DNA of 64,000 bases from the NCBI RefSeq assembly GCF_005886345.1, contig NZ_PNEC01000042.1:1-64000 (forward strand), written 5' to 3'. Positions 1 to 8,611 of this stretch are shown piece after piece (the first letter of the stretch is position 1; each line of letters begins with the position of its first letter). The stretch is from Pseudoalteromonas phenolica (GTDB taxonomy: Bacteria; Pseudomonadota; Gammaproteobacteria; Enterobacterales; Alteromonadaceae). The position numbers and the translations under genes are program-made. The notes under the pieces were generated by a model. That model worked only from the letters and a program-made list of their open reading frames with translations. It had not been told where the DNA came from and did no database searches.

Positions 1-224
1 TACAGATCTGAGGTTATTTAGCCCCTCGTTATCCCATTGCCACTATTTAAAAAATAACAATAAAACACAAGCGATGTGAGACTCAACAAAATAAACTCTT
101 AACCAGTAATTGCAAATGCAACAATTCTTCAAAGACAAACTTGACAGCGATGTCATTCAGCGTCTAATGTTAAAAATAGGTTAAATAACCCTGTTTTAGA
201 AACGTGCGATTCAAAGGAACTCAA
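1..224. other. Left edge, upstream of chitinase
   Basis: AT-rich non-coding DNA upstream of the chitinase gene. It should hold the chitinase promoter, but I cannot pick one convincing -35/-10 pair. The only clear signal is the AAAGGAAC ribosome binding site at 213-220. Confidence 0.4.
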
Positions 225-1655
225 ATGAAAAACCATTCTTTCAAACTGCTTGCTTTGCAGGTTGGTTTAATTGCTTCGGCCAATGCGCTAACCATTGTTG
301 ACGACCCTAATAACCCAAACGGTTATTTACTATCGCGAGCAGAAATTAATACTGCGCGTGATGCAAAAGCCTCAGATCCTATGTATCAGATTTGGGCCAA
401 GGCACTAGAAACACGCGACAACAGTATTGTTGAAGCGATCACGCCTAACAATGCCAACAATCCTGAAAACGTGAAACGAGTTGAACGTGTGTTTGGTCAG
501 CAAGAATGGGATTTTTTAACCGGTATGGCTGCCCCTGAATATACTTATACGCGTTTCTTGCGTGCCATAGGTAAATTCCCAGCATTTTGTGGTGAATATA
601 CAGATGGCCGAGATTCTGATGCCATTTGTAAGAAGTCTATCATCACAGCATTTGCACACTTTGCACAAGAAACGGGCGGACATATTGCTAAAGACAATAT
701 TTCTGACAACCCACAACAGTTAGAAGAGTGGCAACAAGCACTCGTGCATGTACGTGAAATGGGGTGGTCTGAAGGTCAACCAGGTTACACGACAGGGTGT
801 GGACAAAACGACTGGCAAAACCGTCGCTGGCCATGTGCTGATGGTCAAGGTTATTTTGGTCGAGGTGCTAAGCAACTCTCTTATCACTTCAATTACGGTG
901 CTTTCTCTGAAGTCATGTTCAACGGTGATGCGACTGTACTGCTCAACAACCCAGGTTTAGTTGCAGACTCTTGGCTCAACTTAGCTTCAGCTATTTGGTT
1001 TTTCTTAACGCCTCAAGCGCCAAAGCCCGCCATGTTGCACGTTATTGATCGAACTTGGGTGCCTTCTCAAAAAGAGCTAGCAGCTGGTATTGGTTATGGA
1101 TTTGGCACCACCATAAATGTGATAAATGGGGGCATTGAGTGCGGTGAGCAAAACCGTACTAAAGGTCAGCCAGTAAACCGTATTCGTTACTGGGAAGGTT
1201 TATCGAACTATTACAACATTCCAATTGAAGCTGATGAAGAAAATACCTGTTGGCAACAAACGCCTTTTGGAAGCTTAAACCTCAATGGCTCTGCCGATGT
1301 ACTTTACACAAACTGGGAAGCTGATTGGACTTATCATTCAGATCGCCCCGGTGGCCAGTCATTCGAGTGTAAATTAGTAGGCTATCAAACTGCTTATTCA
1401 GCACTTGTGCCTGGCGATTATGAAAAGTGTGTCACGAATTTTTATCAGTCACATGTTAATTGGCCAAATGTAACTGTGGTTGAAAAGCTTGACCCACCTA
1501 TAGACACACCACCGGTGGATGGTGTTGCGGCATGGGATGCCACAAAAGTTTACCTAAAAGGTGACAAGGTCAGTTTTAATGAGGCTATTTACACCGCGAA
1601 ATGGTGGACGCAGGGCGACCAACCAAGTAAAGCCAATGTTTGGCAAAAGCTTTAG
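225..1655 (+). CDS. Secreted GH19 chitinase with C-terminal chitin-binding domain
   Basis: Predicted endochitinase hydrolysing beta-1,4 GlcNAc linkages outside the cell. The ATG at 225 is preferred over an upstream in-frame GTG at 204: it follows AAAGGAAC at good spacing and opens a standard signal peptide (MKNHSFKLLALQVGLIASANA). The catalytic domain carries the family-19 landmarks: HFAQETGGH, with the probable acid glutamate near residue 149, and the signature GYFGRGAKQLSYHFNYG near residues 209-225. The last ~43 residues (AAWDATKVYLKGDKVSFN, then AKWWTQGDQPS and W near the end) are a CBM5/12-type domain, joined by a short Pro-rich linker. It stands alone, followed by a hairpin 17 bp after the stop. 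Family assignment is firm; substrate is inferred from family. Confidence 0.95.
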   Translation: MKNHSFKLLALQVGLIASANALTIVDDPNNPNGYLLSRAEINTARDAKASDPMYQIWAKALETRDNSIVEAITPNNANNPENVKRVERVFGQQEWDFLTGMAAPEYTYTRFLRAIGKFPAFCGEYTDGRDSDAICKKSIITAFAHFAQETGGHIAKDNISDNPQQLEEWQQALVHVREMGWSEGQPGYTTGCGQNDWQNRRWPCADGQGYFGRGAKQLSYHFNYGAFSEVMFNGDATVLLNNPGLVADSWLNLASAIWFFLTPQAPKPAMLHVIDRTWVPSQKELAAGIGYGFGTTINVINGGIECGEQNRTKGQPVNRIRYWEGLSNYYNIPIEADEENTCWQQTPFGSLNLNGSADVLYTNWEADWTYHSDRPGGQSFECKLVGYQTAYSALVPGDYEKCVTNFYQSHVNWPNVTVVEKLDPPIDTPPVDGVAAWDATKVYLKGDKVSFNEAIYTAKWWTQGDQPSKANVWQKL

Positions 1656-1672
1656 ACAATAGAGCCCACTAT

Positions 1673-1696
1673 CGTTGCCAGCAATAGCTGGCAACG
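1673..1696 (+). terminator. Hairpin after chitinase gene
   Basis: Perfect 10-bp stem CGTTGCCAGC / GCTGGCAACG with an AATA loop, 17 bp after the chitinase stop. No T-tract follows, so it may act as an mRNA 3' stabiliser or Rho-assisted stop rather than a classical intrinsic terminator. Confidence 0.55.
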
Positions 1697-2029
1697 AGTT
1701 CAAAGCTTATAAGTGATCTGCTTTGTTAATTGTAGCCTGTTGAATTGGTCAGTCGATTTAGGCTTCCAATAAGAAAGGCATTCAGCATATTTTTTGGGAT
1801 ATGTTCTTGATTTTTAACCGCCCAATTCATCGCTTTTCCTCCGACTGTGGCATAAGTTTCGGCCTTTCAGCATTTTCTTAAATTCATCACAGCCATAATA
1901 AACTTCGCTTCTGTGCCTTTATTTCTCAGGAAGAAAGAAAGGATATGAAGTCGCATTTGTATTTAAAATTGGACCAACTTAAAAGAATTGGTATATTTAA
2001 AAAAATAAAAATATACGGAAATTAGATAA
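1697..2029. other. Intergenic stretch, no supported gene
   Basis: About 330 bp between chitinase and the LRR lipoprotein. The reverse strand holds a short open stretch (about 34 codons, ATG near 1832) with no recognisable family and no ribosome binding site. It could be a decayed gene. The right end should contain the promoter of the next gene. Confidence 0.35.
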
Positions 2030-2170
2030 ATGAAAAAAGTATTGCCTCTCTTTGCTACATGCGCAATTTTATCAGGCTGCTTTGGCTCTGGAAGTGAAGA
2101 ATATAATGATTCAATAAAGACCATTCGTCCTACCACTGTCACAATCAAACCTTTGATCCAAATAGTGTGA
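2030..2170 (+). CDS. Lipoprotein leader of the split LRR gene (5' fragment)
   Basis: A 46-codon reading frame encoding a lipoprotein signal (MKKVLPLFATCAILSGC, lipobox LSGC, then GSGSEE) which ends at a TGA at 2168-2170. The next frame carries the leucine-rich-repeat protein. Adding one base to the short T run at about 2153-2155 (CCTTTGATCC to CCTTTTGATCC) joins the two smoothly as ...TIKPFDPNSVRSTSEV..., giving a lipoprotein of about 300 residues. This is therefore most likely the 5' part of one frameshifted gene, not an independent peptide. A sequencing error is equally possible. Confidence 0.6.
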   Translation: MKKVLPLFATCAILSGCFGSGSEEYNDSIKTIRPTTVTIKPLIQIV

Positions 2171-2931
2171 GGAGTACCAGCGAAGTAAAATACATATCTT
2201 GTGATATCGAAAATTTTACTAATGGAGATTTAAGTGGTTTAGCGCTATTTGAAAATTTAGAAAGCTTATCAATAGACAATCGTAATCAAAGCCCAGATAA
2301 AATTGTTTTTGACTCTGATTGGACGCCAAAACTGAAAGAACTGTATGTAAAATCTATAAAATTCGAAACAATTTCACTATCGGCTTTAAAAAGTGTTGAA
2401 ATAATTACAATTAGCTCAAGCGACATGCCCGAAATCGACATAACTAATTTAAGTGCACTCTCATTTTTAAGTATTAATAACACAAACTTAGAGCTTGAAA
2501 AATTAGACTTGAGTTATAATCCCGAAATTGAACATTTAATAATCAACAGAACAAATATTGAAAACCTAACTTTTTCAAATAACGATAAGCTCTCTGAAAT
2601 AATGCTAGGGGCAGTTAATAGTCACACAATAGAACTAATTAATCTTCCCTCTCTGAGAATTCTGAGCATGTATGATGGCGTTCTTGAAAAACTCTATATC
2701 GACTTACCAAGTTTAGAGTATGCTTCTATTTACAATAACAAACTCACATCAGTTGATTTCAGTGGTTCACCAGAATTATTGGGGTTAGACCTTTCTAACA
2801 ACTTGATCACCGATATCAATGTTGATGTTAATGAAAAGCTGACCAGTTTGGATCTGACAGGCAACCCGCTCAGTGAAAAAACCAAGGCTTACTTAGACAC
2901 GCTAACATGGATTGAGGAATTAAAATACTAA
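2167..2931 (+). CDS. Leucine-rich-repeat protein, body of a frameshifted lipoprotein gene
   Basis: Encodes about 250 residues of irregular leucine-rich repeats, for example LEKLDLSYNPEIEHL, LLGLDLSNNLITDIN and LTSLDLTGNPLSE. Such solenoids usually mediate protein-protein binding; no partner can be named. The GTG at 2167 is only the first possible start in this frame. The frame is open from 2158, and the true beginning is probably the lipoprotein leader at 2030, so the native product would be an outer-membrane or periplasmic lipoprotein. Base composition is clearly more AT-rich than the flanking chitinase, hinting at separate acquisition. It ends at a strong bidirectional terminator. Confidence 0.75.
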   Translation: MRSTSEVKYISCDIENFTNGDLSGLALFENLESLSIDNRNQSPDKIVFDSDWTPKLKELYVKSIKFETISLSALKSVEIITISSSDMPEIDITNLSALSFLSINNTNLELEKLDLSYNPEIEHLIINRTNIENLTFSNNDKLSEIMLGAVNSHTIELINLPSLRILSMYDGVLEKLYIDLPSLEYASIYNNKLTSVDFSGSPELLGLDLSNNLITDINVDVNEKLTSLDLTGNPLSEKTKAYLDTLTWIEELKY

Positions 2932-2942
2932 TTGCTTAATAA

Positions 2943-2970
2943 AAAAGACCTGCATAAGTGCAGGTCTTTT
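2943..2970. terminator. Bidirectional intrinsic terminator
   Basis: Perfect 12-bp stem AAAAGACCTGCA / TGCAGGTCTTTT with a TAAG loop, giving a T-tract in both directions. It separates the plus-strand LRR gene from the minus-strand Cache-channel gene, whose stop lies only a few bases away. Confidence 0.92.
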
Positions 2971-2973
2971 CAT

Positions 2974-5076
2974 TTAATAATAAGTCAGTACTGTGATGAT
3001 AAATATCGATATGGTCATCACCGGCCAGAACCAAATATTGGCCAGTTGTTTATAAATACGACCATCACCCGTTTCTTCTTTGGCTTTATAATATTGATGC
3101 GCTATCAACATAAAGATTGATGAAACCAAATAAAGCAAGAAGTAAAAAATCTCAAAATAGACCACTTCGTCAATTTGTAGGTGCTCACGAATACTGTAAT
3201 GCGCCAGCAAAATAGTAAATACAACTGCAGTAATATTGTTACGTAAATCACCATAAGGTGTGTACTTCATACTAACTACACATGCATATAGTAGGCATAC
3301 CATGACCATTACTGGTAGCAAGGTTGTCACAAACGGCCCTATAAACTCCCTTTCAATATTAATATTGTAATTTAACTCAGGTGCTACATTCTGATTAAAA
3401 AAAGTATCTAAGCCAAAGTTAGTGTTATAGCTTTCGAAACGATATTTAAAATAACTACTCTTTAACTGCCACTCATCTAACACAATTGCAGGGGCTACAG
3501 CTGGGTTGTCCATTTTTGAAAGCTTTTCATAAGACTCTAAATCCGGCACTAAAATAACATTACCACCCATATCTGCTTCGTTGAAACTCAGCTCAATGCT
3601 CTTGTGATCAAACGGGTATTTACTGTAATCAAATTGTTGCCTAGTTTCAGTAGAGAAACGCCAGCCAACCAAAAGGCCGCCATCTTGTTGCTCTTGCCTG
3701 TAAGCTTCTTCTATTTTGTTATTGACCGTATGATTGAAAGATAATTTTGGTTTAATGATTTTTCTCTGCTCAGCAGTCAGCTTTTGCCAAGCATGACCTG
3801 TCAGGTGCACATTATTGGCGTTTACAAACTCCAAAGACTCAACATAAAGGCCCGTCGCAACAAACTCTGGTGTTTCAACATGCATTTTTTCTAGTCTGTC
3901 TTGATAACTTGATGAAAATGCCTCTCTTTGTGCTTGTGTCGTAATGATCACATTATCGTTTTGCTCCAAAGTCTTAAAACTACGGGCAAACTCAAGTACC
4001 AACATGGTACTCATCATTAAAGTTACTGACAGTAACACGTTATTCTGCGTCCATGTTAAACGTCTTAATTTTGTTAAAAGCAGAATTAAGAAAATAATAG
4101 ATGACGAGCCCCAAGCAATAATTTGAATATTACTCTGCCTGCGTTCATCTCTATCCATGGCAAACATGTCTGAAGACATGCGTGTGATCAATGTCCAATT
4201 AGTATGAGGTACCTTAGTACAAGCGGCATAATGTTCGTCGTTATCAAGTGTCTCGCCATTAAAGAATAGATAATCTAAGTTTTTATCAAAGCATCCAGAT
4301 ATTTTGGCTAAATACTTAAATTCAGACTCTTTCACTAAATCATCAAGGTGCTCCATTCCTCGCACATGACTAAATACAGGGTGAGATATAAGGCTCTGAT
4401 TTTCAGAAAATATTATTCCGTAGCCGCCTAGGCCCAAATCAAGTTCTTTTAATGATGCCGTTAATTGATCTAAAGAAACATCGGAAGGGACTACTCCCAA
4501 AGGGGCTTTGCCTGCTCGCTTATCTTCCTTCGACTGATAAAAAGGCACAGAATAGGTTGTCATTAGCACATTGTTCTGAGGCTCATAATACGGCTCAGTC
4601 CAGATCGGTCCTTCTTTTAACGGCCTGTGGTACCAACTAAATTCTCTAAATGGCTTATCATAATCAACCAAGTTGTAGGTGCGCTCAACACCCGTTAATC
4701 TTTCATAATAAGGGCTAAAATAACGTACATCTGACTGATACTTATATGGGTGAAAGGTCACATTGAGCGAGTAAATATCTTCATTTACTGCAAATTCATC
4801 TTCTAGCAGTTTTATCACAAATGTTTTGTCTGGAGTCGCTGTCACTTCTGTGGCAAACCTATCAACACTGTCCATTATTTTAGTGAGTGCTTTATCAACC
4901 TCTTCTGCTGCAACTAAGGTTTGTGATTTAACTTGTGCCCTCACCTCTTGACCAAAGGAATGAGCTTGTTGTAATTGATAAATACCATTTACTAAAAAGC
5001 CAATCACAGAAACTGCTAGGAAAAAGAGTAATATTGGTGTCGTCGCTCGATGACTCCAAGGATCGTTTAAGTGCAC
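2974..5076 (-). CDS. Cache sensor domain fused to a pentameric ligand-gated ion channel (predicted)
   Basis: 700 residues. Seen in order: membrane segment 12-33; a periplasmic region about 40-310 with dCache-like pattern (e.g. SWYHRPLKEGPIWTEPYYE, then MTTYSVPFY); membrane segments about 317-337 and 345-365; a second periplasmic beta-rich domain about 400-575; four C-terminal membrane segments about 578-601, 611-632, 638-662 and 680-700. The second domain has the hallmarks of the pentameric ligand-gated channel family: FDYSKYPFDHKSIEL (the Y/F-P-F-D element of the Cys-loop/Pro-loop region, 487-490), a TGLYVESLEFVN strand and a late W...Y...R series. The M2 stretch NNITAVVFTILLAHYSI resembles the GLIC pore helix as I remember it. 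Inference: a cation or anion channel gated by the LBD and tuned by a ligand bound to the Cache module. Cys residues of a eukaryotic-type Cys-loop are absent, as usual in bacteria. Monocistronic. Confidence 0.75.
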   Translation of the reverse strand: MHLNDPWSHRATTPILLFFLAVSVIGFLVNGIYQLQQAHSFGQEVRAQVKSQTLVAAEEVDKALTKIMDSVDRFATEVTATPDKTFVIKLLEDEFAVNEDIYSLNVTFHPYKYQSDVRYFSPYYERLTGVERTYNLVDYDKPFREFSWYHRPLKEGPIWTEPYYEPQNNVLMTTYSVPFYQSKEDKRAGKAPLGVVPSDVSLDQLTASLKELDLGLGGYGIIFSENQSLISHPVFSHVRGMEHLDDLVKESEFKYLAKISGCFDKNLDYLFFNGETLDNDEHYAACTKVPHTNWTLITRMSSDMFAMDRDERRQSNIQIIAWGSSSIIFLILLLTKLRRLTWTQNNVLLSVTLMMSTMLVLEFARSFKTLEQNDNVIITTQAQREAFSSSYQDRLEKMHVETPEFVATGLYVESLEFVNANNVHLTGHAWQKLTAEQRKIIKPKLSFNHTVNNKIEEAYRQEQQDGGLLVGWRFSTETRQQFDYSKYPFDHKSIELSFNEADMGGNVILVPDLESYEKLSKMDNPAVAPAIVLDEWQLKSSYFKYRFESYNTNFGLDTFFNQNVAPELNYNINIEREFIGPFVTTLLPVMVMVCLLYACVVSMKYTPYGDLRNNITAVVFTILLAHYSIREHLQIDEVVYFEIFYFLLYLVSSIFMLIAHQYYKAKEETGDGRIYKQLANIWFWPVMTISIFIITVLTYY

Positions 5077-5422
5077 GCTGCGTCCTATATACCTAAGTTG
5101 AATTAAGATAAAAGCTAATTATTAGACATAATTTGCCTATTACAACAAGCTTAATATGGAATTAAGGTAGAAATATGAAGCCGAAGCAAGACACATTGTT
5201 AACGTTTTAACTAAAACAGAGAAATAATTTGAGGTTTATGATGTTCTTTAGTTAAGCAACCTATTTTGAGGCAAGGGCAATTCGTCGATAGCAAGGCGAA
5301 AGTGCTGCTTTTTAACTGTTCTGAATGAGAAGTTTTTAATAAAGCTAGTGTCAATTTAGTCCCTCAAAATGATTGAGGATTGGTATTACGCAGATTTATA
5401 ATCTGAAAGATTATAAAAAATA
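5077..5422. other. Intergenic, promoter region of the channel gene
   Basis: No gene seen. Upstream DNA of the minus-strand channel gene, AT-rich near its start, with no motif I can name. The right end runs into the protease terminator. Confidence 0.4.
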
Positions 5423-5457
5423 AAAAGCGCAAAAAACAGGTTGCTTAATGCGCTTTT
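5423..5457 (-). terminator. Intrinsic terminator of the subtilisin gene
   Basis: On the minus strand a 9-bp stem AAAAGCGCA / TGCGCTTTT with an AT-rich 17-nt loop is followed by TATTTTTT. It lies about 40 bp after the protease stop. Confidence 0.8.
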
Positions 5458-5496
5458 ACTTAACGACTTAATTAATTGGATTTAAAAAGTTCAGAT

Positions 5497-7359
5497 TTAG
5501 TAGCTAGCTTGTAGCGTCAAACCATTATAAGCGCTATAGCCACGAAGCATGATGTAGTAAGTACCGCCAGTACCAGAACTTAAACTACAGCTCTCATTGT
5601 TACCATTACGGTAAGGGCGGCAGTCGTATGTACTTGTTGTTGGTGCAGCTCCTTTACGAACATAAAGGTCTGCATCACCAGAGCCGCCTGATGTATTTAC
5701 ATTTAGTGTTACACCCGCTGGTACATCAATCGTGTAAACAACCTCAGAATTACGTGTTCCAGAAAGGCTCGTTACTGGTACACCATTATCTAGGCAATTC
5801 GCACCGCAACCACCACCTGATGATGTTTGGGCTTTCAGTGACACACCTGAATAAGCACTGTAGCCTCGAACCATTACATGCCAAGTGCCAGCAGTTGGGT
5901 TATTGAAAGTACAGGTTTCTTCATTGCCATTTTTGTATGGGCGACAGCTATATGAAGATTGTGTTGGTTTAGTACCTTGTTGAACATAGATATCAGCATC
6001 ACCAGAACCACCAGTCATACTGAAAGCCACATTTGAAGTACCAGCAGGTACTTCAAATGTGAAGAAACTTTCAGAGCCTCTAGCACCAGAGATGTTTACA
6101 GCAACACCATCTTCAAGTGCTGGATCAGGGTCAACTGGGTCAACTGGGCCGCCGTCACCAACGAGGCTATATAAAAGTTCATTTGGAGAACCCGATTTTG
6201 CATCGCTTATCTTGTTCTTAGAACTGCGGTTACTTAAAAGTGAATCAATTTGTGCTGGAGAGCGCGAGCCATCCTCATCAAGGTAAAGTGCAGCAACACC
6301 TGCAACATGTGGTGCAGCCATTGATGTACCACTTATTGTATTCGTTGACGTGTTTGAATTGTACCAAGCTGACTTGATGCTTGAACCCGGTGCGTAAATA
6401 TCTAAACAGCTACCATAGTTAGAGAAACTTGAACGGCTATCACTGCTCGTTGTTGAACCTACTGTGATTGCATCTGCAGCACGAGCTGGTGAGTAGTTAC
6501 AAGCATTAGAGTTGTCGTTACCTGCTGCAACAACAAAGGTTACACCAGAAGCAACCGCAGAATTAACTGCTGCATCAAGTGCTTGTGAAACACCGCCACC
6601 TAAACTCATGTTTGCAACAGAAGGGCCAGATGCATTGTTTTTAACCCAATCAACACCAGCAATTACACCAGAGTTAGTACCTGAACCAGAACAACCAAGT
6701 ACTTTAATACCAACGATATTCACATTCTTTGCAACACCGTATTGGCTACCACCAATTGTACCCGCAACGTGAGTACCATGACCGTTACAATCTGTTGCAT
6801 CACCATCGTTATCTACGAAATCGTAACCATGTGATGCACGACCACCAAACTCGTTGTGCGAAATAAGTACACCAGTATCGATAACGTAAGCCGTTACGCC
6901 TGCACCATCATAGTCATAGTGGTAGTTAGAGTTTAGTGGACGATCACGCTGGTCAATTCGGTCTAGACCCCAAATCGCGTTGCTTTGATCAGCATTCGTA
7001 GCTGCCATAGGTGACACACTTACAATCTGATCTTGCTCAATATAGTCAATATCAGGATTGCTTAATAAATCTTGAATTTGAAGTGCAGATGCATTCACAA
7101 CCACACCGTTTAGAGAGCCAGAAAACTTTCGTGATACATCTACGTTATATTTATTAACGAGAGTTTGACTAGCTTGCTCTGCATAACTTGCTACTGCATC
7201 AGCGCTTTGAATATTTAAAACAGAAGGCGTTTTAAATACTACAATATATTGATTTGGAATGGCTTTGCTTGCAGAGACTTGTGCTAATTCTGCTTGAGCT
7301 AAAGCTTGTCCAGATACAATTGCACCAATGGCGAATGCGAGGGTTGATAATTTACGCAT
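5497..7359 (-). CDS. Secreted subtilisin-like serine protease with two PPC domains
   Basis: 620-residue preproprotease of family S8, proteinase-K-like. Signal peptide 1-22 (cleavage after ALA); inhibitor_I9 propeptide about 37-115; catalytic domain about 128-400 with Asp161 (YVIDTGV), His194 (CNGHGTHVAG), oxyanion Asn281 (AAGND) and Ser346 (SGTSMAAPHVAG); a Pro/Asp linker (GPVDPVDPDP); then two pre-peptidase C-terminal domains about 418-512 and 524-620, each with GGSGDAD(I/L)YV and RPY(K/R)NGN. PPC domains are normally removed or help secretion and substrate binding. Start is preceded by AAAGGAAT. Expected extracellular, broad-specificity protein scavenging. All catalytic residues are present. 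Confidence 0.97.
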   Translation of the reverse strand: MRKLSTLAFAIGAIVSGQALAQAELAQVSASKAIPNQYIVVFKTPSVLNIQSADAVASYAEQASQTLVNKYNVDVSRKFSGSLNGVVVNASALQIQDLLSNPDIDYIEQDQIVSVSPMAATNADQSNAIWGLDRIDQRDRPLNSNYHYDYDGAGVTAYVIDTGVLISHNEFGGRASHGYDFVDNDGDATDCNGHGTHVAGTIGGSQYGVAKNVNIVGIKVLGCSGSGTNSGVIAGVDWVKNNASGPSVANMSLGGGVSQALDAAVNSAVASGVTFVVAAGNDNSNACNYSPARAADAITVGSTTSSDSRSSFSNYGSCLDIYAPGSSIKSAWYNSNTSTNTISGTSMAAPHVAGVAALYLDEDGSRSPAQIDSLLSNRSSKNKISDAKSGSPNELLYSLVGDGGPVDPVDPDPALEDGVAVNISGARGSESFFTFEVPAGTSNVAFSMTGGSGDADIYVQQGTKPTQSSYSCRPYKNGNEETCTFNNPTAGTWHVMVRGYSAYSGVSLKAQTSSGGGCGANCLDNGVPVTSLSGTRNSEVVYTIDVPAGVTLNVNTSGGSGDADLYVRKGAAPTTSTYDCRPYRNGNNESCSLSSGTGGTYYIMLRGYSAYNGLTLQASY

Positions 7360-7931
7360 AATGATTCCTTTTACTTTGTTGTTTGATTAAAAATCACACA
7401 AACCATAGCGTAACAAATCACAAAGATCACATTTTATTTACATAATTTTAAAATTATTCATATTTAAATTTGTAACATAAAATTTACAAAAAGAAATTTT
7501 ATATATTAAATCATATGCTTAAATTCATAAAACTGACAAAAATTAACTTTGTTAAATTTTAGTTATTATTTAGGTATAAATGGGGTTCATCGAAATGTTT
7601 GTACACGCTGCTTCTCTTAATTGAAAATTTATCAGGTTATTGGCTTTCTGATTACAGTATTTTACTCATCTACTGCCTTGGTACTCCCGATGACGGTTCA
7701 AAACATGCATAAAATGCTAGGTTAAATGTTATATTGTGGACTGACGTCAGCACTTTCGCTTATAAATAAAGGTGTGTTTGCAATTGCTGTCTAGGGTACA
7801 TAAGAATATCAGCCCAGTCCCACTCACAAGCGCCAGTTATATAAGAGGCATATTTCAGAACGCTGCATTCGGCATGAATTCAAGAAAACTAATTTTAATT
7901 AAATGATTAAACAGCAATACAAGGACAAAAC
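7360..7931. other. Divergent intergenic region between subtilisin and GNAT
   Basis: About 570 bp, very AT-rich near the protease start (7380-7600). It must carry promoters for both divergent genes. I see no open frame, hairpin with T-tract or operator I can name. Confidence 0.4.
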
Positions 7932-8420
7932 ATGATTAGAGCAATGAGGCATGACGATTTTATTAACTTTTGGCCGACTTTTCGGAATATTATTCAAGCA
8001 CAAGAGACTTATGCATTTGATCCAGACATGAACGAGTCGAGCGCATATACGCTATGGTGTGAAGCGCCGTTAAAATCTTTCGTTTACGAAGAAAAAGGGC
8101 AAGTGCTGGCCAGTTATTACTTAAAAGCCAATGCCATGGGCCCAAGCTCACACATTTGTAACTGCGGCTATATGGTCTCGCCTTTAGCTGCAGGAAAAGG
8201 CATTGCTAGACAACTTTGTGAGCACTCTCAGCTTATCGCCCTAGAGCTTGGTTTTAAGGCCATGCAGTTTAATTCTGTGGTCTCGAGTAATACCGTTGCG
8301 GTATCGCTTTGGCAAAAGCTTGGGTATGAAATTATCGGCACAATTCCAAAAGCCTATAATCACCCGAAGTTAGGTTATGTTGATAGTCTCATTATGTATA
8401 AATGGCTCTGGGACGAATAA
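7932..8420 (+). CDS. GNAT family N-acetyltransferase
   Basis: 162 residues, full length for a GNAT. The acetyl-CoA pyrophosphate-binding motif A is seen as YMVSPLAAGKGIARQLCEH (the R/Q-x-x-G-x-G/A loop), followed by LGFKAMQFNSVVSSNTVAVSLWQKLGYE, the typical motif B with the N-x-x-A-x-x-L-(W/Y)-x-K-x-G-(F/Y) pattern. It should transfer acetyl from acetyl-CoA to an amine; the substrate cannot be told. AAGGACA precedes the ATG. Single gene, convergent with the tricorn-like protease. Confidence 0.88.
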   Translation: MIRAMRHDDFINFWPTFRNIIQAQETYAFDPDMNESSAYTLWCEAPLKSFVYEEKGQVLASYYLKANAMGPSSHICNCGYMVSPLAAGKGIARQLCEHSQLIALELGFKAMQFNSVVSSNTVAVSLWQKLGYEIIGTIPKAYNHPKLGYVDSLIMYKWLWDE

Positions 8421-8573
8421 ACCGCAAAACACCTTTAAACAATCAACTTATTTAACAAGCTTAGTTGCGACTTTACATCACTTAGTAGCCGTTCATTTGC
8501 GATTATCTTTAAATGCACAAAACCTGTTAGCTAGTTTGCTGTATGGTACCTTTATTCTCTTAGTTCAAAGATT

Positions 8574-8595
8574 AAAAAGGGGCTACTCGCCCCTT
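8574..8595 (-). terminator. Intrinsic terminator of the tricorn-like protease gene
   Basis: Stem AAGGGGC / GCCCCTT with a TACTC loop. Read on the minus strand it is followed by TTTTTAAT, so it terminates the long protease gene. It may also stop the convergent GNAT transcript. Confidence 0.85.
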
Positions 8596-8611
8596 ATAAG
8601 AATAATGACTT

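Noticed and set aside
748-960. Plus-strand frame inside the chitinase gene
   Set aside because: Out of frame with a clear GH19 domain, no family signal, no ribosome binding site.
1740-1860. Short minus-strand open frame in the gap after the chitinase
   Set aside because: About 34 codons, no homology I recognise and no start signal; at best a remnant.
6512-6772. Plus-strand frame antisense to the subtilisin
   Set aside because: Shadow of the strong codon bias of the protease; low-complexity translation.
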